Positions 1 to 6,848 of a DNA stretch of 10,461 nucleotides are shown here, one piece after another. This DNA comes from Thermogutta sp. Lineage in GTDB: Bacteria; Planctomycetota; Planctomycetia; Pirellulales; Thermoguttaceae. The stretch lies in contig NZ_JACIYL010000067.1 of assembly GCF_014359955.1 (NCBI RefSeq), forward strand, positions 1-10,461, given 5' to 3'. Both the position numbers and the translations under genes were made by a program. Every line of letters begins with the position of its first letter. The first letter of the stretch is position 1. Under the pieces are notes generated by a model. The model saw only the letters and a program-made list of their open reading frames with translations. It was not told the DNA's origin and did not search any database.

Positions 1-864
1 CAGCAACTGCTCGACGCACTCTACGGTCGAGAGCCAGGGAGTCCGCCGCCTCCCGATCCCATTGCTGAAGAAAACTGGAAGAAAAACCCCAATCTGATTA
101 TCGGAGGAGATTTTGAACGGGCGGTGAACGGTGTTCCAGTAGGCTGGGAGGATCGAGCGGGTCAGAATCGCGAGCCGTTGGGACGTCTCGTCGCTTGGGT
201 GCCCGAGCCGGGAAATCCGCGTAACCACGTCATCCGGTTCAGTTTTGACCGCAGCGTGGGAGACAGCACCGGCGTGATGTATTACAGCTTGCCGTTCCAG
301 GTCCAGGAAGGGGCGACGTATCGTTTCCAGTGTCGCTGGCGAAGTGACGGACCGGCAGTCAAAGTTTTCATCAAGTGTTATGCAGAGATGCCCAGTGAAT
401 ACCGGGTGGAGTCGCCCGGGACGGCAAGTCGCAGCGGAGCCAGAATACCAGGAGCTTCCTCCGCAGCCGGCCGGGTCAATTCCAGAACGGGCACGCGCAC
501 TGCTTATCCAGACTGGAGCCAGATGCGGGAGTGCTATCGCAGTCAGCAAAACCTGAAAGGGCCGCTCAATACCTGGAACATCCACACGGAGGATTTCACC
601 CCAAGACACACGCAGTACACGCCGACCTGGGGACGCGTCATGCTGTATGCCTATTTGGGCGGTGGGACGGTGGAATTCGATGACATCGTGATCAAACAAA
701 TCATCCCGCCCTCTCCGGGAGAAGGCAAAAAAGATCCCCGGCGGTCTCTTGCCAGTGGGGTGACGCTCAAAGAAATGGAAGAACGGGAAAAGGCCTCCCG
801 CGGTGATGCCGGTCAGGAGCAGGCTCCTTCTGCACTCCCGCGGTCAACCCCCGGAACTCGGTAA
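1..864 (+). CDS. C-terminal part of an uncharacterised protein with a carbohydrate-binding-like (galactose-binding-fold type) domain; 5' end outside window
   Basis: The reading frame is open from base 1 and ends at TAA 862-864, giving 287 visible residues; the start lies to the left. The first 30 residues are a proline-rich linker. From residue about 31 comes the pattern N-L-I-x-G-G-D-F-E, then a Gly-Trp, then a stretch typical of a beta-sandwich domain: an aromatic/Pro/Gly-rich core with an 'ATYRF' strand, a 'KVFIKCY' strand and a closing 'VEFDDIVIK' strand near residue 225. This layout is typical of CBM4/9-like or galactose-binding-like domains at the end of secreted planctomycete proteins. 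About 60 residues that look disordered and charged follow. The ligand cannot be read from the sequence, and nothing visible shows what the missing N-terminus does. A start at 124 is possible in principle, but the coding frame plainly continues upstream, so the gene is partial. It converges on the next gene with a 48-base gap. Confidence 0.75.
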   Translation, partial: QQLLDALYGREPGSPPPPDPIAEENWKKNPNLIIGGDFERAVNGVPVGWEDRAGQNREPLGRLVAWVPEPGNPRNHVIRFSFDRSVGDSTGVMYYSLPFQVQEGATYRFQCRWRSDGPAVKVFIKCYAEMPSEYRVESPGTASRSGARIPGASSAAGRVNSRTGTRTAYPDWSQMRECYRSQQNLKGPLNTWNIHTEDFTPRHTQYTPTWGRVMLYAYLGGGTVEFDDIVIKQIIPPSPGEGKKDPRRSLASGVTLKEMEEREKASRGDAGQEQAPSALPRSTPGTR

Positions 865-880
865 TCCTGGACAGCCAGGA
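865..880. terminator. Small inverted repeat between convergent genes, possible bidirectional terminator
   Basis: The arms TCCTGG (865-870) and CCAGGA (875-880) are perfectly complementary around a 4-base loop. The repeat starts one base after the stop codon of the plus-strand gene and lies 33 bases beyond the stop of the minus-strand GYF_2 gene. There is no T-run on either side, so it is not a canonical intrinsic terminator; position is the main argument. Confidence 0.3.
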
Positions 881-912
881 GCAATGACAAGCAGGGGGCG
901 TGGGGTGAAGTT

Positions 913-2253
913 TCACCCGTCGGTGAATTCTCTTTTGCTCAGATCACCGCTGTGGGGCGGATTGGCATTCTCTAGATGGAGTAAAGCGAGTAGCGCCACT
1001 AAGCCTGCAATGACGAGCTGCCCCAAAAGATACAGGGAATAGCTCACTGCAGGCCAGAGGGAGGCGGCCAGCACCATCACCAGACCGCTTTGCCCCAATC
1101 CCCAACCTGCGATGGCCGGTCCTGCAAAGATGGCAGCAAGTTCGTGAGGCACAAGATCGCTGGCCAGGTTATTCACTTCCCCAGCGGGACTTCCGGTCAG
1201 GGTAAAGAGTAATCCTAAAGCGAGATGAAGGTTGCCCAGCAGCACCAGCACGCCAAAAACGACCGGACAGAGGCGCGCCACCATTTTACCGGCCAGATAG
1301 AGCAGCCCAATCAGTTCCTCCATAGGCGATAGATCAGGATTGATCGCAATCTGGAGGTCGTCGAGATCCAGAAATTGAATCGACGCGAACAGACCCCAAA
1401 TAGAAATCGCCACCGCGTAAAAAATGAGATCGACGAATCCCGTGGATAGGGCGTACACGGTTCCCATGACAATACTCACCACAGCGATGAGCATGCTGAG
1501 GAGTGACATGCCGTCGGGAACCACGGACGACGCCAATTGCGCCCGGGTGCGCAGCTCCCAGCGGTCCAGTACGAAAATCACTCGCGCGGATAGATAATGC
1601 CCCACGAAAAGAAAGAAACAGATGCTCAGCGTCAGCAGAAGACTGCGCGCATCCCTGACATGGGAAACGAATAGGCTGTCGGTCAAAATGAGCACTACGG
1701 CCGTAAGGAGTCCGTACTGCCCGCAGAGCAGGAACAGATGCTGGCTGGCCTGAAGGAATTCGCTGCCGAATCGCGCTCGGAGAAATGCGAGCCAGCGATC
1801 CAGGAGATGACGCCCCAGAGTTTCCCGCGACCGAGCGAACGTGGCAGGGGAGCCTTCAAACGTTTGACGCCTTCGAGTGGTTCGACTGAGGCGAAGCCTC
1901 GCTCCATGGCGCCAAGTTTCAGGGCTCGGTTCCTTTTCCGGCGTCGGCGGATTGAGTTCCGGTCGGGGAGCTGCCGCAGTGTTCTGGTGTGCCACTTCCC
2001 CATCTCCAGCCGGGGTGGCCGCCTGCTCCGGATTGCTTTGATCGTCCGACAGCACAAGTTCACCGGTGTTACCGGAGGTGTCCTCAAAAAGGCCCCGAAT
2101 CCTCACTGCGGGAACCCAATTGTCGAGTTCCTCATTCCAGACGAGGTCCTCAGGACTGAGCTCACCCCGGTGAGCCAGGTTTTTCAGCTCCCGAGAGCTG
2201 AAGGGGCCGTCTTTGGCGCCGCTGCGGCGCTGAATGAACCACTGTTGCGCCAT
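913..2253 (-). CDS. GYF_2-domain (DUF4339-like) multi-pass membrane protein, function unknown
   Basis: The protein is 446 residues from ATG 2253; a TTG six bases upstream (2259) is an alternative start. Residues 1-58 match a GYF_2-type domain: an initial Q-W-F, then G-P-F-S, E-L-x-x-L, L-V-W-N and W-V-P-A. GYF-like domains are thought to bind proline-rich or other peptide segments. Residues about 60-165 are low-complexity and rich in Pro, Glu and Arg, probably a flexible cytoplasmic linker. Residues 170-430 hold about six or seven hydrophobic segments (about 172-196, 203-227, 250-294, 328-353, 389-428), so the C-terminal half is an integral inner-membrane domain. I do not recognise that membrane domain. 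The gene is last in the same-strand run after the transporter and DinB-like genes, 98 bases from the latter, so co-transcription is possible but unproven. No strong Shine-Dalgarno sequence is visible. Confidence 0.82.
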   Translation of the reverse strand: MAQQWFIQRRSGAKDGPFSSRELKNLAHRGELSPEDLVWNEELDNWVPAVRIRGLFEDTSGNTGELVLSDDQSNPEQAATPAGDGEVAHQNTAAAPRPELNPPTPEKEPSPETWRHGARLRLSRTTRRRQTFEGSPATFARSRETLGRHLLDRWLAFLRARFGSEFLQASQHLFLLCGQYGLLTAVVLILTDSLFVSHVRDARSLLLTLSICFFLFVGHYLSARVIFVLDRWELRTRAQLASSVVPDGMSLLSMLIAVVSIVMGTVYALSTGFVDLIFYAVAISIWGLFASIQFLDLDDLQIAINPDLSPMEELIGLLYLAGKMVARLCPVVFGVLVLLGNLHLALGLLFTLTGSPAGEVNNLASDLVPHELAAIFAGPAIAGWGLGQSGLVMVLAASLWPAVSYSLYLLGQLVIAGLVALLALLHLENANPPHSGDLSKREFTDG

Positions 2254-2351
2254 GGCCAACTGCTCTTTTTTTCATTGCCAACAGTGTGGGTCGGCCGGCC
2301 TTGCCGGTGGTACAGCAAGGACCGAGGGGGCTATCTCCCTTCCCATGAGGC

Positions 2352-2858
2352 TCAGGCTGGATCATCCGCGGAAGGACCGTACAGCCCGGGGACGGGCACG
2401 TCGAGTAATCGCAGGTAAACGCACAGGTGTCCCCGATGGTGTATCGTGTGGTTGATGACAAACGTTCGCACCACCTGCCATCGCGGCATCGTAAACAGGA
2501 CTGTTCCACCCCGAAGAAGCGACCACGGCTTCCAAAACTCGTCTGCTTTGGCTCGGCTCAGGATGCCGCGTGCCGATTCCACATTCTGATCGAAAAGACG
2601 CAGCATCGCGGCGACCGACTCCGCCTCTGGAGTCTTGTAGGGTTCCCCGCCGACCGGAGCCACGTCCAAACTCTCTGTATGGAAAGCGAGCTCCACCCAG
2701 TGGGGAATGTTTGCCAGATGGCTCCCCACCCAGCGCAGTGTGTTCGATTTTGGGTGGACTTTCCAGTCGAGTTTGTCCTCAGGAATTCTGGCGAGAACAG
2801 TCCGGGTGTTTGCCATTTCCTGTTCGAATTCCTGGACAAGTGCCTGGTAGGGATTCAT
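2352..2858 (-). CDS. DinB-family (DinB/YfiT-like) putative metal-dependent protein
   Basis: This 168-residue protein has the usual length and four-helix-bundle pattern of the DinB superfamily. The expected three-histidine metal site is visible: His47 in G-S-H-L-A-N, then His137 and His141 in N-H-T-I-H-H-R-G-H, the family's H-x3-H-R-G signature. It ends with the common L-D-V-P-V-P-G-L-Y-G tail. Known members are metal-dependent thiol-S-transferases (bacillithiol, mycothiol or glutathione users) or DNA-damage-induced proteins of unknown reaction; the substrate here cannot be told. No signal peptide is present, so it should be cytoplasmic. The start ATG at 2858 is well supported by AGGAG at 2870-2866, seven bases upstream. 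It lies 54 bases downstream of the EamA transporter gene on the same strand and is plausibly co-transcribed with it. Confidence 0.9.
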   Translation of the reverse strand: MNPYQALVQEFEQEMANTRTVLARIPEDKLDWKVHPKSNTLRWVGSHLANIPHWVELAFHTESLDVAPVGGEPYKTPEAESVAAMLRLFDQNVESARGILSRAKADEFWKPWSLLRGGTVLFTMPRWQVVRTFVINHTIHHRGHLCVYLRLLDVPVPGLYGPSADDPA

Positions 2859-2874
2859 GCTTTGTCTCCTATGG

Positions 2875-2886
2875 ATGGTTCACCAT
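2875..2886. repeat. Near-palindrome between transporter and DinB-like genes
   Basis: ATGGT (2875-2879) and ACCAT (2882-2886) form an inverted repeat with a 2-base centre, just upstream of the DinB-like gene's ribosome-binding site. It could be a protein-binding site or a weak hairpin in the intergenic mRNA. It is short enough to be chance. Confidence 0.2.
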
Positions 2887-2912
2887 TCCGCGAGCCGATG
2901 TTCCGTTTCACG

Positions 2913-3884
2913 CTATCGCAACGTGCTCAGGACAATCGCCGCCAGGGCGAGAACAATCCCCACCGCTACCTGGAGGTTGAAAACCTCCCCAAACACCATC
3001 CATCCGGCAATGGTGGCCATCACGGCCTGAGAGGATGTGAGCAAATTGGCCTGGGCGACCGGTGTCCACCGCAGGCCTTTGGTGAGTGACCAAAACGCCA
3101 CCAGGTTAAGTATGCCAGAAACAATGATCCACAACCACTGCTCGGGGGAGCAACTGTACACAATCTCCGGCCCGTGCGCATAAAAGGTGTATGGCCCCAG
3201 GGTAACGGTCGCTGCACCTGTCACCAGAACCAGAACGAACCAGCCCGAGGTCCCCCCTGTGGTGACGTTGCGAATGACCACTGTGAGCAAGCCGTAAATA
3301 AAGCCAGCCAGGCAACTCAACAGGACAGCGGCGAGGGCGACGGAAGACGAACTGCTGGCCACGCCCTCCAGTGTATCCGCCCCTCCGTGAAGGAGAATTA
3401 TTCCCACAATGAGGAGCACCATGGCCACAAAAAGCCGCGGCGAGACACCTTCCCCCAGCCAGAATCTTCCCATCCACGCTGCCGTGATGAGGCTCATCGC
3501 CAGCGACAGCGGGATTGCGATGGCAATTCCCACGGTACCGAATGCCCATAAAAGACCGAGGTTGGCGATCGTCTGCGTGAGGACGCCCGCTCCGACTACT
3601 TGCCAGAAATGGCTTGGGCGGGGCAGGGGGATCTTCCCGCGGAGGACCTGCGCAAGCAGCCATGGGCCTACCAGGAGGACGGTGATGGTCTCCTTCACAA
3701 AAAGGACGAAGGGGTAGTCGGCGGCCTGGCCGGGTTCTGCCAGTCGTCGCAGGGCCATGTTTGTCCCTGTGTAGAGCATCGCCGCCAGAAGGCACAGCGC
3801 CGGTCCCCAGAACTGGCCTGCCGACGTTCGTGTTTCTTGCGAGGGGACTGCTTCGAGAGTGGGTAATTCGGAGGTTGCCGTCAT
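2913..3884 (-). CDS. EamA/DMT-superfamily transporter (RhaT/YdcZ-like permease)
   Basis: The protein is 323 residues, close to the usual 280-320 for this family. After a 25-residue polar N-terminus there are about ten hydrophobic segments in two repeated halves (about 27-165 and 178-322), the EamA duplication. Typical family features are the first-helix region L-L-A-A-M-L-Y-T-G-T-N, the F-V-K-E-T-I-T segment, and G-x-V-G-I-A-I-A-I-P-L-S-L at the end of the first half. The second half ends with an A-x-x-G-W-M-V-F-G-E motif and a final helix. Members export or import small metabolites such as amino acids, sugars or nucleotides across the inner membrane, and the substrate cannot be assigned. The start at ATG 3884 has GAGGA just upstream on the minus strand. 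It appears to head the transporter / DinB-like / GYF_2 run. Confidence 0.88.
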   Translation of the reverse strand: MTATSELPTLEAVPSQETRTSAGQFWGPALCLLAAMLYTGTNMALRRLAEPGQAADYPFVLFVKETITVLLVGPWLLAQVLRGKIPLPRPSHFWQVVGAGVLTQTIANLGLLWAFGTVGIAIAIPLSLAMSLITAAWMGRFWLGEGVSPRLFVAMVLLIVGIILLHGGADTLEGVASSSSSVALAAVLLSCLAGFIYGLLTVVIRNVTTGGTSGWFVLVLVTGAATVTLGPYTFYAHGPEIVYSCSPEQWLWIIVSGILNLVAFWSLTKGLRWTPVAQANLLTSSQAVMATIAGWMVFGEVFNLQVAVGIVLALAAIVLSTLR

Positions 3885-3934
3885 ATTTCCTCAGTACTTG
3901 GAACAGGTTTTGTCAGCAATGTGCCCGCGGTCAC

Positions 3935-3958
3935 ACCGGCGAAACCCCTACCGGCGAA
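3935..3958. repeat. Two direct copies of a 9-bp sequence in the transporter leader
   Basis: ACCGGCGAA occurs at 3935-3943 and again at 3950-3958, a 15-base period. On the minus strand it reads TTCGCCGGT twice, within the region between the candidate promoter at 3984-3976 and the transporter start at 3884. It could be a regulator-binding site, or chance in GC-rich DNA. Confidence 0.35.
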
Positions 3959-3975
3959 GTGGCTGACCCAGTGAA

Positions 3976-3984
3976 ATTATCGCA
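3976..3984 (-). promoter_or_regulatory. Candidate extended -10 promoter of the transporter gene
   Basis: On the minus strand the bases 3984-3976 read TGC GATAAT, an extended -10 pattern of the TGn-TATAAT type. I see no good -35 box at normal spacing. Transcription would start near 3969, leaving a leader of about 85 bases that contains the two TTCGCCGGT copies. Sigma-70 rules are only approximate for this presumed lineage. Confidence 0.3.
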
Positions 3985-4051
3985 TTTCGACGCCTGCGAC
4001 CAGGGAGACCGAGACGAACACGCGACGACGCACATTGCCATCTCTCACAAG

Positions 4052-4073
4052 TTATGCCGTACTTATGCCGTAA
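4052..4073. repeat. Tandem 11-bp direct repeat downstream of the GH5 gene
   Basis: TTATGCCGTAC (4052-4062) is followed immediately by TTATGCCGTAA (4063-4073), identical in ten of eleven positions. One copy equals about one DNA helical turn, as in tandem operator half-sites. It lies 18 bases beyond the GH5 stop and about 170 bases upstream of the transporter start. The rest of the 206-base gap 3885-4090 holds no gene that I can support. Confidence 0.5.
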
Positions 4074-4090
4074 ACGAAAGGAAAGCCAAC

Positions 4091-5251
4091 TCACGGGCGA
4101 CGGTAGGAAGGGGCCAGCTTTGACCACAGTTCCAGATAGCCCGCCAGAATGGCCGACGGGAGGTCGTTGTTTCTTCGCAACTCGGGTATGGGAGTTCCCC
4201 AATAAAAGCTGATCCAGCCCCGAGCGAATTTTCGGGATTGGGCGAGGAATTCCTGGAATTCGTCCGCTCCACAGTGCAGAGGGAAGGTTTCCTCGATCAC
4301 TACCGGTCGGCCGACCGCAAAATGGGAAAGTATTTGAATCGCTTCGTCCACTTTTTTCGCTTCCGGATAGATATGAACACAGATGAAGTCCAGCATGGGG
4401 AGAAGGTCCTTCGGACGGAAACCGGACCAGGTGTCTGCTCGGTCTGGCGTGCCGGGTAGGAGGCCGACGGTAATCAGGGTCTCTTTATCCACTTCCCGAA
4501 TGGCCGAGTGGAGATGCTTCACCCAGGCCACGGCGATTTCCGCTCGTGATCGCTCTCCTTGCTCCAGGGTAATCCGCTGGACGAAATATTTTCCCCCCAA
4601 TGGTTTCCCGACCAGCCAACCTTGCTCCCGGGCGGAACCGACAGGTACCACCGGCTCGTTCATCAGGTCGTAGCAAAACACGGCCGGAGAATGCCCCACC
4701 GCGCGGGCAACGGTCTGCCAAAAGAAGGCCTGGGCGTTCCACCGCTCGGATTCGTCGAGAGAATCGTACCACTCCGGCACGTCCTCCTTGTGGTAACATC
4801 CCAAGCCCGTGATGTCCAAATACAGGCCCGTCTCCTCGGCCAGCTTAACGAGGTCCTCAAGTTTTTTCAGATTTTTTTCGTTGGCTTGATTGGGCGAAAT
4901 GAGGAACTTTCCTACCTGGAGATGGATCCGCACCACGTTCGCGCCCAGCGCCTTCATTTCCTGGAAGTCGCCCACCACTCGGTCCCATTCCTTGTCCCAG
5001 TAGTCTTCCAGAAGCAGTCCTTTGGAATCATGATCGTAATTGAAGCCCCAGGGCACGAAGGGACTTCCCGATCGCGCCAGGACCAAGTGCTGGCCATCCG
5101 CCGACAATCGGACCCGTTCCAAACGCTGCACGGTCGGCTCTTGGGCAGGTGTGAAAATCCCCGGCAGCAGGGCAACACCCCACACGAGGATAAAAAATCC
5201 CCATTGGCGATACTGATTTCGTAGAGGCATGGGTGACTTCATGGCGAACAT
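4091..5251 (-). CDS. Exported glycoside hydrolase of GH5 / clan GH-A type (cellulase-family fold, mannanase- or glucanase-like)
   Basis: With start ATG 5251 the protein has 386 residues. A signal peptide is clear: a short charged N-terminus, a hydrophobic core F-F-I-L-V-W-G-V-A-L-L, then a likely cleavage region near residue 37. The TIM-barrel landmarks of GH5 enzymes follow in order: Arg108 in V-V-R-I-H-L after strand 3; Asn198-Glu199 in L-M-N-E-P (acid/base); His293 and Tyr295 in V-H-I-Y; Glu320-Glu321 in P-V-V-I-E-E-T, where Glu321 aligns as the nucleophile; and Trp351 in F-Y-W-G after strand 8. It should hydrolyse beta-linked glycans outside the cytoplasm, but substrate specificity (beta-mannan, cellulose or another) cannot be read off. 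It follows the epimerase-like gene by 34 bases, with its own Shine-Dalgarno, so the two probably form an operon. An upstream ATG at 5299 would overlap that gene and give a poor signal peptide. Confidence 0.87.
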   Translation of the reverse strand: MFAMKSPMPLRNQYRQWGFFILVWGVALLPGIFTPAQEPTVQRLERVRLSADGQHLVLARSGSPFVPWGFNYDHDSKGLLLEDYWDKEWDRVVGDFQEMKALGANVVRIHLQVGKFLISPNQANEKNLKKLEDLVKLAEETGLYLDITGLGCYHKEDVPEWYDSLDESERWNAQAFFWQTVARAVGHSPAVFCYDLMNEPVVPVGSAREQGWLVGKPLGGKYFVQRITLEQGERSRAEIAVAWVKHLHSAIREVDKETLITVGLLPGTPDRADTWSGFRPKDLLPMLDFICVHIYPEAKKVDEAIQILSHFAVGRPVVIEETFPLHCGADEFQEFLAQSRKFARGWISFYWGTPIPELRRNNDLPSAILAGYLELWSKLAPSYRRP

Positions 5252-5258
5252 TTCTCTC

Positions 5259-5264
5259 TCACCT
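5259..5264 (-). promoter_or_regulatory. Ribosome-binding site that fixes the GH5 start
   Basis: The minus strand reads AGGTGA at 5264-5259, seven bases before ATG 5251. This favours 5251 over the in-frame ATGs at 5299, 5242 and 5230, and it gives a normal-length signal peptide. Confidence 0.6.
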
Positions 5265-5285
5265 AGGCATCCATTACCGGGCTCA

Positions 5286-6707
5286 TCACTCTTTGCCATT
5301 CAGCCCTGCCAGACGCCGCAGCCGGGATGCACTCAGCATGAGCGCCCGTCCGTTATGATACGCGGCCTTCCAGATATGCCCGAGATCCTTTTCCACGGGG
5401 GTGCCGTCTGGCAAAACGGTGTCAAACCATTCGCCCGCCTGCGGATGGACCTGGTACTTCCGGATAAACTGCCACTGACTTAAGAACGCCCTCCAGTAAC
5501 GAGAATTCTGCTGGCCGAACAACTCATGCATGAGCAGAAGGGCGTTGAGGCCCTCCGCCTGGGTCCACCAGATTTTTTCCAGGCCGTATGGAGGGCCAAA
5601 AGCCGTGCCTTTGTCATAGAAACCACCGAGCTTCGAGTCCCAGCCGTACTCCAGGGCGTGATCGACCAGGCTTTTTGCCACGCGTCGCGTGGTGTGATCA
5701 TCTGGGATTCCGAGAACTTCCGCAGCCTCGAGAAGAAGAAACGCGGTCTCCACATCGTGCCCGAACGAATCGTGATCAGGGACCGCCCGCCAGTCCGGTG
5801 TAAAATACAGGTTCAAACACCCAGGCTCGACAGCAATTTTGTCCCGTACCACCAGAAAAATGGAAAAAAGCCGCTCTTTGACCTGCGGATCCGGCCAGGC
5901 GCGGTAGAGTTCCGTGAGGGCTTCCAGAATGTGAATATGACTGTTCATGGACTTGAACCCGTAGGGCGTGCCGAGCAGGTCACGATGGGGTTGATCGCGA
6001 CCGTTGGCACCGTTTGGCGGGACGCTGAGGATAGGTGTTCCGTCCCGGTGGTACGCCTCAAAATAACCTCCATGGTGCCGGTCGTAGGCGTGCTCCTCAA
6101 GCCACCGAAAAGTGTTTTGGGCGAGCACCAGGGCATCTTTATCGCCCGTTAACCGGTAAACATTCGACGCCGCATAAAGCCCGAACGCGATGCCGTAGAG
6201 GTGTTTTTCCGTGCCGTAGGAGGACAGATGATTTCCGTTTTCGTCCAGGCCCCAGAAAAATCCACCTTCCAGACAATCCCACAGCACGTCGCGGAGAAAC
6301 TTCAGTCCGTGCTCGGCGTACGCCTGGAATTCGGCCTTTCGATCGGGATAGCGGCGTGCCACCTCGGCCGCCACCCAGGTCATTCGGGCCTGAAATACAA
6401 TCGTTTTTTCATTCCGGGGACCAGGCGTCCCATCGGCGCGAAAGTGGGGATGAAAACCGCCGTGTTGCTGATCAATACATCGCGGGAACCAGAACGGCAG
6501 GATCTGATCCAGAAAGTGGGAGTCCATCTCTTCCGCAAGGCGAACATAATCGCTCTGTTGCGGTGATGGACTTTCTGCCGCCGGCTCGGCCGCACCCGCA
6601 AAGCGCACTGAGACCAATGTGATCGCGGTCAGGGCAAGAATCCAGCTTCCAGCGGTCCGGGCTCTATGACCTGAGCGATCAAAAGGATGCACCCTGCGAT
6701 GTCTCAT
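5286..6707 (-). CDS. Exported AGE-superfamily sugar epimerase, cellobiose/mannobiose 2-epimerase-like
   Basis: The protein has 473 residues, longer than the usual 390-410 because of an N-terminal export signal: a basic region to about residue 19, a hydrophobic core W-I-L-A-L-T-A-I-T-L-V, and an A-G-A-A cleavage-like site near 40. The rest has the (alpha/alpha)6-barrel signature of the N-acylglucosamine / cellobiose 2-epimerase family: Arg108 in Q-A-R-M-T-W, His257 in S-M-N-S-H-I-H-I-L-E-A, His317 in G-H-D-V-E-T-A-F-L-L, the W-W-T-Q-A-E segment (380-385), and His451 in W-K-A-A-Y-H-N-G-R. These match conserved active-site Arg/His positions of cellobiose 2-epimerases. The family inverts C2 of the reducing-end sugar, converting glucose to mannose ends and back. 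ATG 6707 has AGGAG at 6721-6717. The gene sits immediately upstream of the GH5 gene. Export is unusual for the family. An alternative is a non-catalytic or mannose-isomerase-like relative. Confidence 0.88.
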   Translation of the reverse strand: MRHRRVHPFDRSGHRARTAGSWILALTAITLVSVRFAGAAEPAAESPSPQQSDYVRLAEEMDSHFLDQILPFWFPRCIDQQHGGFHPHFRADGTPGPRNEKTIVFQARMTWVAAEVARRYPDRKAEFQAYAEHGLKFLRDVLWDCLEGGFFWGLDENGNHLSSYGTEKHLYGIAFGLYAASNVYRLTGDKDALVLAQNTFRWLEEHAYDRHHGGYFEAYHRDGTPILSVPPNGANGRDQPHRDLLGTPYGFKSMNSHIHILEALTELYRAWPDPQVKERLFSIFLVVRDKIAVEPGCLNLYFTPDWRAVPDHDSFGHDVETAFLLLEAAEVLGIPDDHTTRRVAKSLVDHALEYGWDSKLGGFYDKGTAFGPPYGLEKIWWTQAEGLNALLLMHELFGQQNSRYWRAFLSQWQFIRKYQVHPQAGEWFDTVLPDGTPVEKDLGHIWKAAYHNGRALMLSASRLRRLAGLNGKE

Positions 6708-6752
6708 GGTTGGTTTCTCCTGGTTCTCGAATGCCTGTTGGCAAGATTTTTT

Positions 6753-6778
6753 AAAAACGTCCAGGTGTCACCTGAACG
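6753..6778 (-). terminator. Intrinsic (Rho-independent) terminator of the ACT-like gene
   Basis: Read on the minus strand from 6778, the arms CGTTCAGGT and ACCTGGACG pair as nine base pairs (one G-T wobble) around a 3-base loop. Five T residues follow directly (6757-6753). It lies about 70 bases beyond the ACT-like stop and 46 bases before the epimerase start. This separates the two genes into different transcription units and implies that the epimerase-GH5 pair has its own promoter close by. The plus direction has no T-run, so it acts on the minus strand only. Confidence 0.8.
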
Positions 6779-6797
6779 CAGCCATGTTTTTCCGTCA

Positions 6798-6815
6798 GCC
6801 TTCGGCCAGGAAGGC
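6798..6815. repeat. Second hairpin in the ACT-like / epimerase gap
   Basis: GCCTTC (6798-6803) and GAAGGC (6810-6815) are perfect inverted arms around a 6-base loop, without a T-run on either strand. It precedes the real terminator on the minus strand and may stabilise the 3' end of the ACT-like transcript. Confidence 0.3.
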
Positions 6816-6848
6816 GACCGCAAAGAGCAATGGTGTTGTGGTGCTCGC

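Noticed and set aside
2295..2307. CCGGC/GCCGG hairpin between the DinB-like and GYF_2 genes
   Set aside because: It has only five pairs and no T-run, and such short GC arms are common by chance in this composition.
1738..2418. Long open frame on the plus strand opposite the GYF_2 gene
   Set aside because: It is Arg/Ser/Pro-rich with no domain pattern, and it lies antisense to a gene with a clear domain and membrane segments. It is a shadow frame.
3106..3795. Second minus-strand open frame inside the transporter gene
   Set aside because: It is a frame-shifted Pro/Arg/Gly-rich read of the EamA gene and has no membrane pattern.
4559..5224. Plus-strand open frame of 221 codons opposite the GH5 gene
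   Set aside because: It shows no family motif, whereas the opposite strand carries all GH5 landmarks.
5252..5299. Upstream start of the GH5 gene at 5299
   Set aside because: It would overlap the epimerase gene and place a charged 19-residue stretch before the signal peptide. ATG 5251 has a good Shine-Dalgarno sequence.
6035..6622. Plus-strand open frame of 195 codons opposite the epimerase gene
   Set aside because: Its composition is dominated by Arg and Pro, typical of an antisense frame in GC-rich DNA; the epimerase signature is on the minus strand.
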